NCBI RefSeq assembly: GCF_013408745.1
Contig: NZ_JACCBJ010000001.1
Coordinates: 3,286,001-3,350,000 of the forward strand
Direction of reading: 5' to 3'
Source of the DNA: Leifsonia soli
GTDB lineage: Bacteria > Actinomycetota > Actinomycetes > Actinomycetales > Microbacteriaceae
Length of the DNA stretch: 64,000 nucleotides
A program made the translations under genes and the position numbers. The notes under the pieces were generated by a model. The model made no database searches and was not told where the DNA came from. It worked only from the letters and a program-made list of their open reading frames with translations. Below, one piece after another: positions 42,241-51,509 of the stretch; position 1 is the first letter of the stretch; each line of letters begins with the position of its first letter.

Positions 42241-43965
42241 GTGAGCGACAAGTGGTGGCAGTCGGCGGTCGTCTATCAGGTCTATCCGCGCAGCTTCGCG
42301 GACAGCGACGGCGACGGGATCGGTGACCTGCGCGGGGTGATCGAGCACCTCGACTATCTGCACGAGCTCGGGGTCGACGTGGTCTGGCTGTCGCCGATCT
42401 ACGCGTCCCCGCACGACGACAACGGCTACGACATCAGCGACTACCGCGCGATCGACCCGCTGTTCGGCACCTTCGACGACTTCGACGAGCTGCTCGCCGG
42501 CCTGCACGACCGCGGCATGAAGCTGGTCATGGACCTCGTCGTCAATCACACGTCGGACGAGCACCCGTGGTTCGTGGAGTCCGCGTCCTCCACCGACAAC
42601 CCCAAGCGGGACTGGTACTGGTGGCGTCCTGCGCGCGACGGCGCTCGGCCGGGCGAGCAGGGCGCGGAGCCGAACAACTGGGGCTCCTTCTTCTCCGGGC
42701 CGGCCTGGCAGCTCGATCCGCAGACCGGCGAATACTATCTCCACCTGTTCTCGCGGAAGCAGCCGGACCTCAACTGGGAGAACCCGGAGGTCCGTGACGC
42801 GGTGTACGAGATGATGAACTGGTGGCTCGACCGCGGGGTCGACGGGTTCCGGATGGACGTCATCAACTTCATCTCGAAGGTCACCTCGCTGCCCGACGGC
42901 GTCGTCCCCGAGGGCGCGCTGTACGGCGACGCGTACCCGTACTTCGCCCAGGGGCCGCGCATCCACGAGTTCCTGCACGAGATGCACGAGCGGGTGTTCG
43001 CCGGCCGCGAGGACCGCTACCTGACGGTCGGCGAGATGCCCGGCGTCGACATCGAGCAGGCACGCCGCTTCACGGACCCCCGCAACGGCGAACTCGACAT
43101 GGTGTTCCAGTTCGAGCACGTCGACCTGGATCACGGACCGGGCGGCAAGTGGGACCACCGTCCCCTCACGGTGCTCGACCTCAAGCGCAACCTCTCGCTG
43201 TGGCAGGAGGGGCTGGCCGACCTCGGCTGGAACAGCCTGTACTGGAACAACCACGACCAGCCCCGCGTGGTCAGCCGCTTCGGCGACGACGGCGAGAACC
43301 GCATCCCGTCGGCCAAGGCGCTCGGCACCGTGCTGCACCTGATGCGCGGCACCCCGTACGTCTACCAGGGCGAGGAGCTCGGGATGACGAACGTGCCGTT
43401 CGCCTCGATCGACGGCTTCCGCGACATCGAGTCGCTGAACCATTACGCCGAGGCGGTCGACATCCTCGGAGCGTCCGCCGACGAAGTGCTCGCGGCGCTG
43501 CGCCGGACCAGCCGCGACAACGCCCGCACGCCGATGCAGTGGACCTCCGGACCGCACGCGGGTTTCACGGCGGGCACACCGTGGATCGCGGTCAACCCCA
43601 ACGCGACCGAGATCAACGCGGAGGCCGAGGTGCGCGATCCGGATTCGGTGTTCGCGCACTACCGCGCCCTGATCGACCTGCGCCATCGGTCGGAGGTCGT
43701 CGCGACCGGCGACTACGCGCTCGTGCTGCCGGAGCATCCCCAGGTCTTCGCCTACACGCGCGGGCTCGGCGACCGGTCGCTGCTGGTGCTGGCGAACCTC
43801 AGCGGCGAGCCGGCGGCGTTCGACGCCGGGCAGCTGCCCGGCTGGGCCGTCGCGGGAGGCGGGGGCGCCGGAATCGAACCGGAGCTCGCGAACCTGGGCC
43901 CCGCCACGGAGGCGTTGCGCGGATCGCTCCGGCCCTGGGAGGCGGTCGTCTACTCCCGCGGGTGA
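42241..43965 (+). CDS. GH13 alpha-glucosidase, oligo-1,6-glucosidase type
   Basis: A 574-residue cytoplasmic GH13 subfamily 31 enzyme. Catalytic residues are Asp206 (GFRMDVINF), Glu265 (TVGEMPGVD) and Asp339 (WNNHDQPR). Val after the nucleophile, where strict alpha-1,4 enzymes have Thr, favours alpha-1,6 bonds such as isomaltose. GTG start, 9 bp after the Gfo/Idh stop, so same operon as the ROK repressor. Confidence 0.92.
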   Translation: MSDKWWQSAVVYQVYPRSFADSDGDGIGDLRGVIEHLDYLHELGVDVVWLSPIYASPHDDNGYDISDYRAIDPLFGTFDDFDELLAGLHDRGMKLVMDLVVNHTSDEHPWFVESASSTDNPKRDWYWWRPARDGARPGEQGAEPNNWGSFFSGPAWQLDPQTGEYYLHLFSRKQPDLNWENPEVRDAVYEMMNWWLDRGVDGFRMDVINFISKVTSLPDGVVPEGALYGDAYPYFAQGPRIHEFLHEMHERVFAGREDRYLTVGEMPGVDIEQARRFTDPRNGELDMVFQFEHVDLDHGPGGKWDHRPLTVLDLKRNLSLWQEGLADLGWNSLYWNNHDQPRVVSRFGDDGENRIPSAKALGTVLHLMRGTPYVYQGEELGMTNVPFASIDGFRDIESLNHYAEAVDILGASADEVLAALRRTSRDNARTPMQWTSGPHAGFTAGTPWIAVNPNATEINAEAEVRDPDSVFAHYRALIDLRHRSEVVATGDYALVLPEHPQVFAYTRGLGDRSLLVLANLSGEPAAFDAGQLPGWAVAGGGGAGIEPELANLGPATEALRGSLRPWEAVVYSRG

Positions 43966-44039
43966 CGGGTGCGACAGCTCGTGCTTGCGCAGGCGGCGTG
44001 CCGGGGTGTGGGATGGGCGGCACGACCCGGGAGGCGACG

Positions 44040-44483
44040 ATGGGCAACTATGTGGCGCGTGCGGAGATCGACGTGGCCGCACCGCGGCGTGCGGTGTGGA
44101 AGGTGCTGACGACGAACGGCGCACGACCGGAGATCCTGTTCGGTGCCGAGGTGGTCTCCGACTGGCGTCTGGGGTCGACGATCGTCTGGCGTGGTGAGTG
44201 GCAGGGGAAGGCGTTCGAGGATCACGGGCGCGTGATCGAGCTGGAGGACCGCGAGGAGCCGTGGCGGGTGGTGCTGACGCATTTCAGCCCGTTGAGCGGC
44301 CTGCCGGATGTGCCGGAGAACTACCACACCCTTCGGTTCGAGCTGGATGAGATCCCCGGCGGGACGCGCGTGACGCTGGACCAGGACAACAACCCGACGC
44401 GGGAGGCGGCCGAGCATGCGCAGGCGAACTGGGCGCAGATGCTCGAGGGCGTGAAGACGGTGGCGGAGCGCGCGTCGCGCTAG
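44040..44483 (+). CDS. SRPBCC/AHSA1-domain protein
   Basis: A 147-residue START-like hydrophobic-pocket protein. ARAEIDVAAPRRAVWKVLTT at the N-terminus and GGTRVTLDQDNNPTREAAEH, then WAQMLEGVKTVAE at the end are typical of AHSA1-like proteins. The ligand is unknown. GGAGG lies 5 nt before the ATG. Convergent with the TetR gene. Confidence 0.88.
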   Translation: MGNYVARAEIDVAAPRRAVWKVLTTNGARPEILFGAEVVSDWRLGSTIVWRGEWQGKAFEDHGRVIELEDREEPWRVVLTHFSPLSGLPDVPENYHTLRFELDEIPGGTRVTLDQDNNPTREAAEHAQANWAQMLEGVKTVAERASR

Positions 44484-44505
44484 CGCCCGGTCCTCGGCCG
44501 CGGGC

Positions 44506-45090
44506 TCAGGCGTCGAACGCCTCGCGGAGGAAGGCGTCGAGGAAGAGGTCGAAGGCCTGCACCGTCCCGGTGCGGTCACCGGTCATCAGGTAGCCGAAGT
44601 GCAGCCCGGCCGCCGAGTCGACCAGCCAGGTGGCGAGGACGCCGGCGCGGCGGGTCTCGATGCCCTGCTTCTTGAGCCAGGCCTTCACGGTGTCGCGCCA
44701 CTGCGTGAAGGACGTGGTCACGCGCTTGCCGATGTCGGGGTCGATCGGCTCGAGGGCTCCCGCCTCGAACTGCAGCCGCAGACCGGTGCGGTTGTTCTCG
44801 CGCAGGGAGTGACGGAAGGCCTCCTTGTACCAGTCGCGGAACTGGTCGCGGTCGAACGCCGTGACGTCGACGCCGACCAGCGACTCGGTCTGCTGACGGA
44901 CGCCCTCTTCGAGGATGGCGTCGATCATCTCCTGCCGGGAGCCGAAGCGATAGACGAACGAGTAGGTGCTCACGCCGAGGGCGCTGGCCAGGCTGCGGAA
45001 GGTCATGCGGGAGAGCGGCTCCGTCGCCACGTGCTCCATGATGCGGCCGAGCAGTTCCGGTTTGCGGTTCGGATCTGATGTGCGTCCCAC
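44506..45090 (-). CDS. TetR-family regulator
   Basis: A 194-residue regulator with N-terminal helix-turn-helix (MTFRSLASALGVSTYSFVYR, then FGSRQEMIDAIL) and a helical ligand domain. Its target is unknown; the SRPBCC gene is convergent and the PBP gene lies upstream on the same strand, 99 bp away. Confidence 0.88.
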   Translation of the reverse strand: MGRTSDPNRKPELLGRIMEHVATEPLSRMTFRSLASALGVSTYSFVYRFGSRQEMIDAILEEGVRQQTESLVGVDVTAFDRDQFRDWYKEAFRHSLRENNRTGLRLQFEAGALEPIDPDIGKRVTTSFTQWRDTVKAWLKKQGIETRRAGVLATWLVDSAAGLHFGYLMTGDRTGTVQAFDLFLDAFLREAFDA

Positions 45091-45189
45091 GCGATAACAC
45101 TAGTCCGAATATCGGGCAGGATGGCTAGACAGCAGCGGGCTCTGCTGCCGACATCCGGCGTGCGAAGGCGGGGCTGACCCGCGGCTCGA

Positions 45190-47478
45190 TCAGGGCTTGC
45201 CGGGTTTGCCCGGACCTCCGTTCCCGCCGCCGTTCCCGCCGCCGTTCCCGGGGTTCCCGCCGGCTCCCGGAGCGGGTGCCGTCGGCCCTCCCGGAGCCGT
45301 CGGCGGCTTGGGTGCGACAGGAGCCGTCGTGAACTTGCCGCTCGGCGACGGGAAGGCCCCGCCCCCGTAGGCTGCGTTCAGTGCCGTCTGGATGCGCTTG
45401 ACGATCGAGAACTTGACGTTGCCGCCGCCGATGCCCTGGAATGTCTGGCTCCGCAGGGCCACCTGGCCCTGCACGTTGCCCACCCACGTCGCCTGGGCGA
45501 CCTTCGTGGTGGACGTGACCAGCCAGTTCTCGAGCGAATTGTCGGTCGTGCCGGTCTTGCCGAAGATCGGGATTCCGTCGCCGGGATTGGCGGCGGAGGC
45601 GGTGCCTCCGCCGCGCAGCACACCCTGGAGGGCGTAGATCGCCGCCGCCGCGACCTGGGGATCGATCGGGGTAGGCGAGCAGGTAGACTTCGGGACCGCG
45701 TGCTCTGCGCCGTCCGCGTCAACGATCTTGTCGATCGCGATCGGGCTGCAGGCGACGCCGTTGTTGGCGAGGCCTGCGTAGGCGGTCGCCATCGTCAGCG
45801 GGGCGATGTAGTTGGTGCCGAGCACAGAGGACGGGTTCGACATGAACGGGTTCTGAGCCTCGTCCGCTCCGTGCACCAGGAGGTCCTTGGCGCGCTGCTT
45901 GATCCCGCAGAGGTCGAGCTGGGTCGCCATCTTGGCGAAGATCGTGTTGATCGACTGTGCGGTCGCGTTCATCACGGTGGTGGAGGTGACGGACTCGCCT
46001 TCGTCGTTCGACACGTTCCAGGGTGCCCCGCCGATGTCGTTGCACGGGTCGCTCGCGTGGAACTGGGTCTGCGGGAAGACGTGCTGTGTCCCACTGACCG
46101 TCTGGTAGAGCGAGTGGCCCTCCTGCAGCCACTCGAGCAGGTCGAACACCTTGTAGGCGGACCCTGTCTGGAAGCCCTCTGATGCGCCGTAATCGTAGTC
46201 GGTGTTGTAGTTGACCGCCGTGGTCCCCGGGGCGGGCGCCGCAGTGTTGTCGTATGGCCGGTTCTGCACCATCGTCACAACGCGGCCCGTTCCGACCTCG
46301 ACGGAAACGTTCGAGGACCCGAGGTCGAGCCGCGGGCTGGTGGGCGGGATATACGCGCTGACCGCCTGCTGCGCCTGGTTCTGAAGGTCCAGGTTGAGCG
46401 TCGTGTAGATCTTGAGGCCGCCGCGGGTCAGGTAGTTGGTGCGATCATCGTCGGTCTTGCCGAAGATCGTGTCCTGCTTGATCACGTGCTCGACGTAGTC
46501 GCAGAAGAACGCGGCGTTGTACTGCTGCGCCGTCATGCAGCCGTTCTGCGTCGGGGTGATCTTCGGCTCGACCTTGGTGGCCCGGGCCGCGTCGTGCTCC
46601 TCCTTGGTGATCTTCCCGTTGGCGAGCATCCGGTCGAGCACGTAGTTGCGCCGGTCGAGGGTCTCCTTGTACCCGTTGGCCGCGCCGTTCTCCTTGTCGT
46701 CCGGCCGGTCGATCCGAAGGTTGTCCGGGTTGTTCAGGATGGCGATCAGCGTCGCCGCCTGCTGGACGTTGACATCCTTCGCGGCCACCCCGAAGTAGTA
46801 CTCGGCGGCGGACTGGACGCCGTAGACGCGGCCGCCGAACAGCGCGATGTTCAGGTAGCTCTGGAGGATGTCGTTCTTCGAGTACTCCTTCTCGAGCCCG
46901 ATCGCGTACCGCATCTCCTTCAGCTTGCGGGACGGGTCGACCTTCGTCGCGTCGTCGTAGCAGGCCTCGTAGACCGTCAGCTGCTTCTTCTGGACGGCCT
47001 CGGTCGCGGTGGGGTCGGGCTGCTTGTTCTCACACCGCTGCACGAGGATGTTCTTCACGTACTGCTGGGTGATCGACGAGCCGCCCTGCACCGACTTGTG
47101 CAGCGCGGTCAGCATCGCGCCGCGGATCGTGCCGGTGACATCCACCCCGCCGTGCTCGTAGAACCGCGGGTCCTCCGTCGCGATCGCCGCATCCTTGAGG
47201 TTCTGCGAGATGCCGTCCCAGCCGACCTCGACACGGTTCTGCGAGTAGAAGCTGGCGATCGGCACCTGCTGGCCGTTGCTGAGGGCGTACATGGTGGACG
47301 CCTGCGCGAGCGGTTCGACCTTGATGTACTCGGGGAGGCCGTCGAAGACGCTGATGGTCGAGTCCGCCGCGCTCCCCGTCAGCGCGACGGCCGGCGTCAC
47401 CGCCGCCGCCGCGAGCACACCGGCGAGTCCGCTCAGCGCGACGAAGCCGACCAGGGCGGGCGCCCATCCCCATCTCAT
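45190..47478 (-). CDS. Class A penicillin-binding protein (transglycosylase/transpeptidase)
   Basis: A 762-residue bifunctional peptidoglycan synthase with one N-terminal membrane span. GT51 motifs: ATEDPRFYEHGGVD and GGSSITQQYVKN. Transpeptidase motifs: SxxK in GSAYKVF, SxN in QSINTIF and KTG in FGKTGTTD. The C-terminal ~60 residues are Pro/Gly-rich (GGGNGGGNGGPGKPGKP), a flexible wall-facing tail. It builds cell wall at the outer membrane face of the cytoplasmic membrane. It lacks the long basic cytoplasmic N-terminus of PonA2-type proteins. Confidence 0.94.
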   Translation of the reverse strand: MRWGWAPALVGFVALSGLAGVLAAAAVTPAVALTGSAADSTISVFDGLPEYIKVEPLAQASTMYALSNGQQVPIASFYSQNRVEVGWDGISQNLKDAAIATEDPRFYEHGGVDVTGTIRGAMLTALHKSVQGGSSITQQYVKNILVQRCENKQPDPTATEAVQKKQLTVYEACYDDATKVDPSRKLKEMRYAIGLEKEYSKNDILQSYLNIALFGGRVYGVQSAAEYYFGVAAKDVNVQQAATLIAILNNPDNLRIDRPDDKENGAANGYKETLDRRNYVLDRMLANGKITKEEHDAARATKVEPKITPTQNGCMTAQQYNAAFFCDYVEHVIKQDTIFGKTDDDRTNYLTRGGLKIYTTLNLDLQNQAQQAVSAYIPPTSPRLDLGSSNVSVEVGTGRVVTMVQNRPYDNTAAPAPGTTAVNYNTDYDYGASEGFQTGSAYKVFDLLEWLQEGHSLYQTVSGTQHVFPQTQFHASDPCNDIGGAPWNVSNDEGESVTSTTVMNATAQSINTIFAKMATQLDLCGIKQRAKDLLVHGADEAQNPFMSNPSSVLGTNYIAPLTMATAYAGLANNGVACSPIAIDKIVDADGAEHAVPKSTCSPTPIDPQVAAAAIYALQGVLRGGGTASAANPGDGIPIFGKTGTTDNSLENWLVTSTTKVAQATWVGNVQGQVALRSQTFQGIGGGNVKFSIVKRIQTALNAAYGGGAFPSPSGKFTTAPVAPKPPTAPGGPTAPAPGAGGNPGNGGGNGGGNGGPGKPGKP

Positions 47479-47608
47479 CCGTCTTCTCCCTCGTGGAACA
47501 ACCAGTCGTCCGTGGCGGCAATGATACGCGTCGCATCCGACCGGCCCCGGGCGTCGGCGCTCAGGTTGGGGGAAGAAGCGAAGACCGCTGCGCCTGTGGA
47601 CGGATCGG

Positions 47609-48076
47609 TCAGGACGCGTCGCGCAGTTTGTCGCAGAGGATGACGAGGGTCTCGAGCTCTTCGGGGGTCAGCCGGCCGCCGACGCGATCTGTGATGGTCT
47701 TCATATGATCGACGGCGACCCGGCGGAACATGTCGTATCCGGTGTCGGTCAGTCGGATCACGGTGCCGCGCGCATCCGACGGCTCCGGGCACTTCGCCAC
47801 CAGCCCCCGCGCCACCAGGCGGTCCACGAGCCGGCTCACGCTCGGCTGGGTGAGCAGCACGTGCTTGTTCAGATCGCGGAGACGCAGCTCGCGGTTCGGC
47901 TGCCGCGACAGGTTGAACAGCACGTCGTACTCGTTGAACGAGATGTCGCGGGTGGGGAACTCGGCGGCGAGCGTGCGCATCACCGCGACCTGCGCCCGGA
48001 ACAGTGACTCCCAGGCGGACACGGCGCTGATGCGGGTGCGCTTCGTGGGCTCCGCCGCCGTCGCGCTCTCGGCCAT
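47609..48076 (-). CDS. MarR-family transcriptional regulator
   Basis: A 155-residue winged-helix regulator with FNEYDVLFNLSRQPNRELRL, recognition region LLTQPSVSRLVDRLVARGLV and wing PSDARGTVIRLTDTG. GGGAGG precedes the ATG at 48076; longer upstream readings are rejected. Its targets are unknown; the PBP gene follows 130 bp downstream on the same strand. Confidence 0.9.
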   Translation of the reverse strand: MAESATAAEPTKRTRISAVSAWESLFRAQVAVMRTLAAEFPTRDISFNEYDVLFNLSRQPNRELRLRDLNKHVLLTQPSVSRLVDRLVARGLVAKCPEPSDARGTVIRLTDTGYDMFRRVAVDHMKTITDRVGGRLTPEELETLVILCDKLRDAS

Positions 48077-48492
48077 GACCCGTCCTCCCTCTGCGAGCTC
48101 AATGCATTCGCATCTTCTCATCATGCGCGCGAGGCGACATCCGTGCCACCACGGGGGAGCGGGCGCCGCGGGAGGAGAGGACGGAGAGAGAAAAGATTGA
48201 GGGCCGGCCGCAGAGGCTAGCGGCCGGCCCTCTCCCTTGCACCAAGAGTGTCCTGCAATCACATTCCGCGATGGCTGCCACAGCAAACAACCATTGCTCT
48301 TGAACTATATAACGAAGAGGTAACGGCATCTAGTTATCAAGTCGTTATTTTTTCTGCGAGTTCGCTATGCGTACTGATGCGGTCTCTCAGCGTCAACTCG
48401 CGTGAGAGAAGCTTGGTCGTCGACCAGATCCTCTTCCACGGGGTTGTGACCCGGTCGGCTGCCGCCAGTGAGAGCCGGGACGCCGGCGTGGG
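48077..48492. other. Intergenic region between marR-type and hxlR-type genes
   Basis: No ORF here is convincing. The stretch 48295-48355 is markedly AT-rich and contains an ATAACGA/TCGTTAT inverted repeat about 27 bp apart. A strong hairpin follows on the minus strand (separate entry). The region could hold the marR-type gene's control sequences or a small RNA. Confidence 0.4.
48199..48232 (-). terminator. Strong terminator hairpin
   Basis: A 13-bp perfect stem (GAGGGCCGGCCGC with GCGGCCGGCCCTC) with an 8-nt loop is followed on the minus strand by CAATCTTTTCTCTC. It lies 260 bp beyond the hxlR-type gene and 120 bp before the marR-type gene. Confidence 0.7.
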
Positions 48493-48852
48493 CTACTGCG
48501 CTTCGCCAGTGGAGGCCGCGCGGGCTGTAAGAACGTCGGGGACGTGCTCTTCGGCCCATCTGCGCACGGCTCGGAGGGGGACGAGAAGTGATCGGCCGAG
48601 GTCGGTGAGCGCGTACTCGACGCGCGGCGGGTTTTCGTCGTAGACCGTCCGGGATACCAGCCCGTCGTGCTCGAGAGAGCGCAGCGTCTCGGCGAGAACC
48701 TTGGGAGTGATGCCCTGGATGCGATCAGCCAGCGCGGTGAATCGCATCGGTTCGTGCTCGAGCGCGTTGATGATGAACACGGTCCACCGTGCTCCGATGC
48801 GCCGCAGCACGATACGCGACGGGCAGGTCGCTGACATGATGTTGTACCCCAC
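48493..48852 (-). CDS. HxlR-family regulator
   Basis: A 119-residue winged-helix protein with CPSRIVLRRIGARWTVFII, RFTALADRIQGITPKVLAET, LRSLEHDGLVSR and VEYALTDLG. It has a single Cys10 at the family's redox position. GTG start after GGAGG. It is divergent from the MFS exporter gene and very likely controls it. Confidence 0.92.
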   Translation of the reverse strand: MGYNIMSATCPSRIVLRRIGARWTVFIINALEHEPMRFTALADRIQGITPKVLAETLRSLEHDGLVSRTVYDENPPRVEYALTDLGRSLLVPLRAVRRWAEEHVPDVLTARAASTGEAQ

Positions 48853-48864
48853 GGTGACCCTCCT

Positions 48865-48890
48865 CCGGTTACGTTGAAGTCACCAGTTAC
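48865..48890. promoter_or_regulatory. Candidate HxlR operator (direct repeats)
   Basis: CCGGTTAC at 48865 and CCAGTTAC at 48883 form a direct repeat 18 bp apart in the 83-bp divergent promoter. HxlR sites in Bacillus are direct repeats. Weak evidence. Confidence 0.3.
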
Positions 48891-48935
48891 TTTTCCATAG
48901 CGTCGGGTGCGTCAGCAGCCGAACGGAGAAGAAAC

Positions 48936-50186
48936 ATGGTCCAGACCCCCGCCGCCCGCACCACGGCCGCCTCTCCAGCTCTCGGCGGCAGGTACTGGGT
49001 CCTGCTCACAGGAAGCACGCTCTCGAGCCTGGCGGACGGGTCGTTCAAGGTCGCGCTGCTTCTGGTCGCGAAGGCGACGACGGGCAGCCCGGCGTTGATC
49101 GCCGGTGTGTCGTTCGCGGCCACCCTGCCCTGGCTCCTCGCCTCCCTCCCGGCCGGTGCCATCGCGGACCGTGGGGACCGCCGCCGGATCATGCTGGCCG
49201 CGAACATCGCGCGCGGAGTGCTTCTCGCGGTGTTCGGTGTGCTGTGCGTGCTTCGGGTGGACTCCATCCTCGCCCTGTATCTGGTGGCGTTCGGTGCCGG
49301 GGTCGCGGAGGTCTTCTACGACACGTCGGCGCAGGCGATCGTGCCGATGATCGTCGAGCGCCCGCTCCTGCCGCGGGCGAACGCCGCCCAGCAGGTCGCA
49401 GACCAGGCGGCCAACCAGTTCGCCGGGCCGGCACTCGGCGGAATCCTGATCGGGATCGGTGCAGCCGTCTCCTCGTTCACGTCCAGCGGGTTGTGGCTGC
49501 TCGCGGTCGCCGGCCTGCTCCTCGTGCGCGGGACCTACCGCGCCGCTCCGCAGGCAGCCCGCTCGACGCTCCGGGCAGACGTCGCCGCCGGGGTGCGCTT
49601 CCTCCTTCGAAGCCGTGTACTCCGCTCCATCACTCTCCGCGTCGGGATGACGAACTTCGCCGGGTCGGCGGTCACCGCGGTATTCGTCGTCTATGCCGTG
49701 GGGCGCGGGTCCGTTCTCGGCCTGTCGCCCGCCGGATACGGTCTGCTGCTGACCGTGTCCGCGGTCGGCAGCATCCTCGGCGGGCTTCTCGTCGCGCCCC
49801 TGCGGAAGTGGATCGGCGACCGGGGCCTGATGACCGCCAACATCATCACGCAGGCACTCCAGATCGGGGTGCCCGTGATCGCGCACGACGCGGTTGTCGT
49901 CGGCGCGGCCTTCGTGATCGGCGGCATCGGCGTCGCTTTGTGGAACGTGAGCGTCGTCACCGTGCGCCAGCGGCTCACACCGCCGGCGCTTCTCGGCCGT
50001 GTGGTGTCCGCCTACCGGCTCGTCTCCTGGGGCGCCATGCCCGTGGGTGCGTTGGCCGGCGGCCTCTTGGCCGAGGTGATGCCGATCTGGGGCGTGTTCG
50101 CGCTCATGGCGGCCGTCACGCTCGGCGCTCTCTTCGGCACGAGCAGCTGGTCTGCCGCGCGGATCGCCAGCGAGGAGTCCGAGTGA
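48936..50186 (+). CDS. MFS transporter (EntS-like MFS_3)
   Basis: A 416-residue transporter with twelve predicted spans. LADGSFKVALLLVAKATTGS, ADRGDRRRIMLAANIARGVL (loop 2-3 motif A) and FYDTSAQAIVPMIVERPLLP are typical of the EntS/macrolide efflux branch. It likely exports drugs or siderophores. GGAG precedes the ATG. Under probable HxlR control. Confidence 0.9.
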   Translation: MVQTPAARTTAASPALGGRYWVLLTGSTLSSLADGSFKVALLLVAKATTGSPALIAGVSFAATLPWLLASLPAGAIADRGDRRRIMLAANIARGVLLAVFGVLCVLRVDSILALYLVAFGAGVAEVFYDTSAQAIVPMIVERPLLPRANAAQQVADQAANQFAGPALGGILIGIGAAVSSFTSSGLWLLAVAGLLLVRGTYRAAPQAARSTLRADVAAGVRFLLRSRVLRSITLRVGMTNFAGSAVTAVFVVYAVGRGSVLGLSPAGYGLLLTVSAVGSILGGLLVAPLRKWIGDRGLMTANIITQALQIGVPVIAHDAVVVGAAFVIGGIGVALWNVSVVTVRQRLTPPALLGRVVSAYRLVSWGAMPVGALAGGLLAEVMPIWGVFALMAAVTLGALFGTSSWSAARIASEESE

Positions 50187-50216
50187 CGGCGTCGACAGCG
50201 TTCCGGCCTCCTGTAG

Positions 50217-51446
50217 CTAGCGTTCGGCTGTGAAGATCAAGGAGACGTTCTGGCCGCCGAAGCCGAAGGAGTTGCTGAGTACTGCGTGCTGGGTCAGCTC
50301 GCGTCGCTGCGTGACGACATCGAGGTCGATGCCGGGGTCGACGGTCGAGCGGTCGAGGTTGCGTGTTGGAGGGATGATGCCGTGTTCGATGCTCAGCACA
50401 GCGATCAGGGCCTCGATCGCGCCTGCCGCTCCGAACAAGTGGCCGAGAGCGGCTTTCGGCGCTGTGACGGTTGCTCGGCCGAGCACCGCGTTGATGGCGA
50501 TGGCCTCGGCGGCGTCTCCTACCTCTGTCCCCGTGGCGTGAGCGTTGACGTGCCCGATCTGTCCGGCCTCCAGCCCGGCCTGCGCCAGCGCCTTGCGCAT
50601 CGCCGAGATCTGGCCGCTGCCGTCGGGAGCGGGGGCTGTGATGTGGTGGGCGTCCGCCGCGATACCCGCCCCGGCGAGCACAGCATGGATCCGGGCCCCC
50701 CGCGCGGAAGCGTGCTCTGCGCTTTCCATCACGATGATGGCGGAGCCTTCTCCGAGGACGAAACCGCTGCGGTCTGCTGCGAACGGTCGTGATGCCGATG
50801 CGGGATCGTCGGAGTGATGCGAGAGGGAGCGAGCCTGCCGGAAGCCGGCGACGGTGATCGGGGCTATCGCCGCCTCTGTGCCGCCGGCGATCACGACGTC
50901 CGCCTCGCCGGCACGGATGAGCCTGGCTCCGAAGGCGATCGCTTCGGCTCCTGAGGAGCAGGCGGAGACCGGCGTGTACGAGCCGCCGCGCGCGTTGTAG
51001 GTGATGCTGATCAGCGCGGCCGCCGCGTTCGGCATGAGCATCGGGACGGTTCGCGGCGACACGCGCCGCGCCCCCGAGGTCTCCCGCACGTCGTCCTCCC
51101 GCAGCAGCGTCTGAACGCCCCCGATGCCGGTGCCGATGACGGCGGCCAGCCTCTCGGGATCGACATCGGAGAGGTTCGCGTCGGCCCAGGCTTCCGCGGC
51201 TGCAACGAGGGCCGCCTGCTGGGACCGGTCCAGGCGCCGTGCCTGGACCGGGGGGAGCAGCGATGCTGGATCGACCGCCATCGTCCCCGCGGCGACGCCG
51301 CGGAGCTCGTCGTCCCCCGAATCTCCCAGGGCGTCACCGCGGATGCCGGACTCTCCCGCCACGAGCGCCCTCCAGGTGGAGGCGACATCCGGGCCGAGCG
51401 GCGTGATCGCGCCCAAGCCGGTCACGACGACTTCGTTCTTCTCCAT
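50217..51446 (-). CDS. fabF: Beta-ketoacyl-ACP synthase II
   Basis: A 409-residue condensing enzyme with the full Cys-His-His triad: Cys163 (VSACSSGAEAI), His303 (NAHATGTEVGD) and His336 (KAALGHLFGAAGA). It extends acyl-ACP with malonyl-ACP. It stands alone, away from a fatty-acid synthesis cluster, and faces a TetR gene across two operators. That suggests conditional membrane-lipid adjustment or a dedicated acyl product rather than the housekeeping KAS. Confidence 0.92.
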   Translation of the reverse strand: MEKNEVVVTGLGAITPLGPDVASTWRALVAGESGIRGDALGDSGDDELRGVAAGTMAVDPASLLPPVQARRLDRSQQAALVAAAEAWADANLSDVDPERLAAVIGTGIGGVQTLLREDDVRETSGARRVSPRTVPMLMPNAAAALISITYNARGGSYTPVSACSSGAEAIAFGARLIRAGEADVVIAGGTEAAIAPITVAGFRQARSLSHHSDDPASASRPFAADRSGFVLGEGSAIIVMESAEHASARGARIHAVLAGAGIAADAHHITAPAPDGSGQISAMRKALAQAGLEAGQIGHVNAHATGTEVGDAAEAIAINAVLGRATVTAPKAALGHLFGAAGAIEALIAVLSIEHGIIPPTRNLDRSTVDPGIDLDVVTQRRELTQHAVLSNSFGFGGQNVSLIFTAER

Positions 51447-51460
51447 AGCAAGACCATTCT

Positions 51461-51502
51461 TTGTATGCCATACAATTTCCTTCCTATTTGTATCACATAC
51501 AA
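51461..51502. promoter_or_regulatory. Twin TetR operators in the fabF/tetR divergent promoter
   Basis: Two perfect palindromes with the same half-sites, TTGTATGCCATACAA (51461-51475) and TTGTATCACATACAA (51488-51502), are spaced 27 bp centre to centre. They fill the 63-bp gap between the two divergent start codons and are almost certainly the sites of the adjacent TetR protein. Confidence 0.85.
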
Positions 51503-51509
51503 TGGCGAC

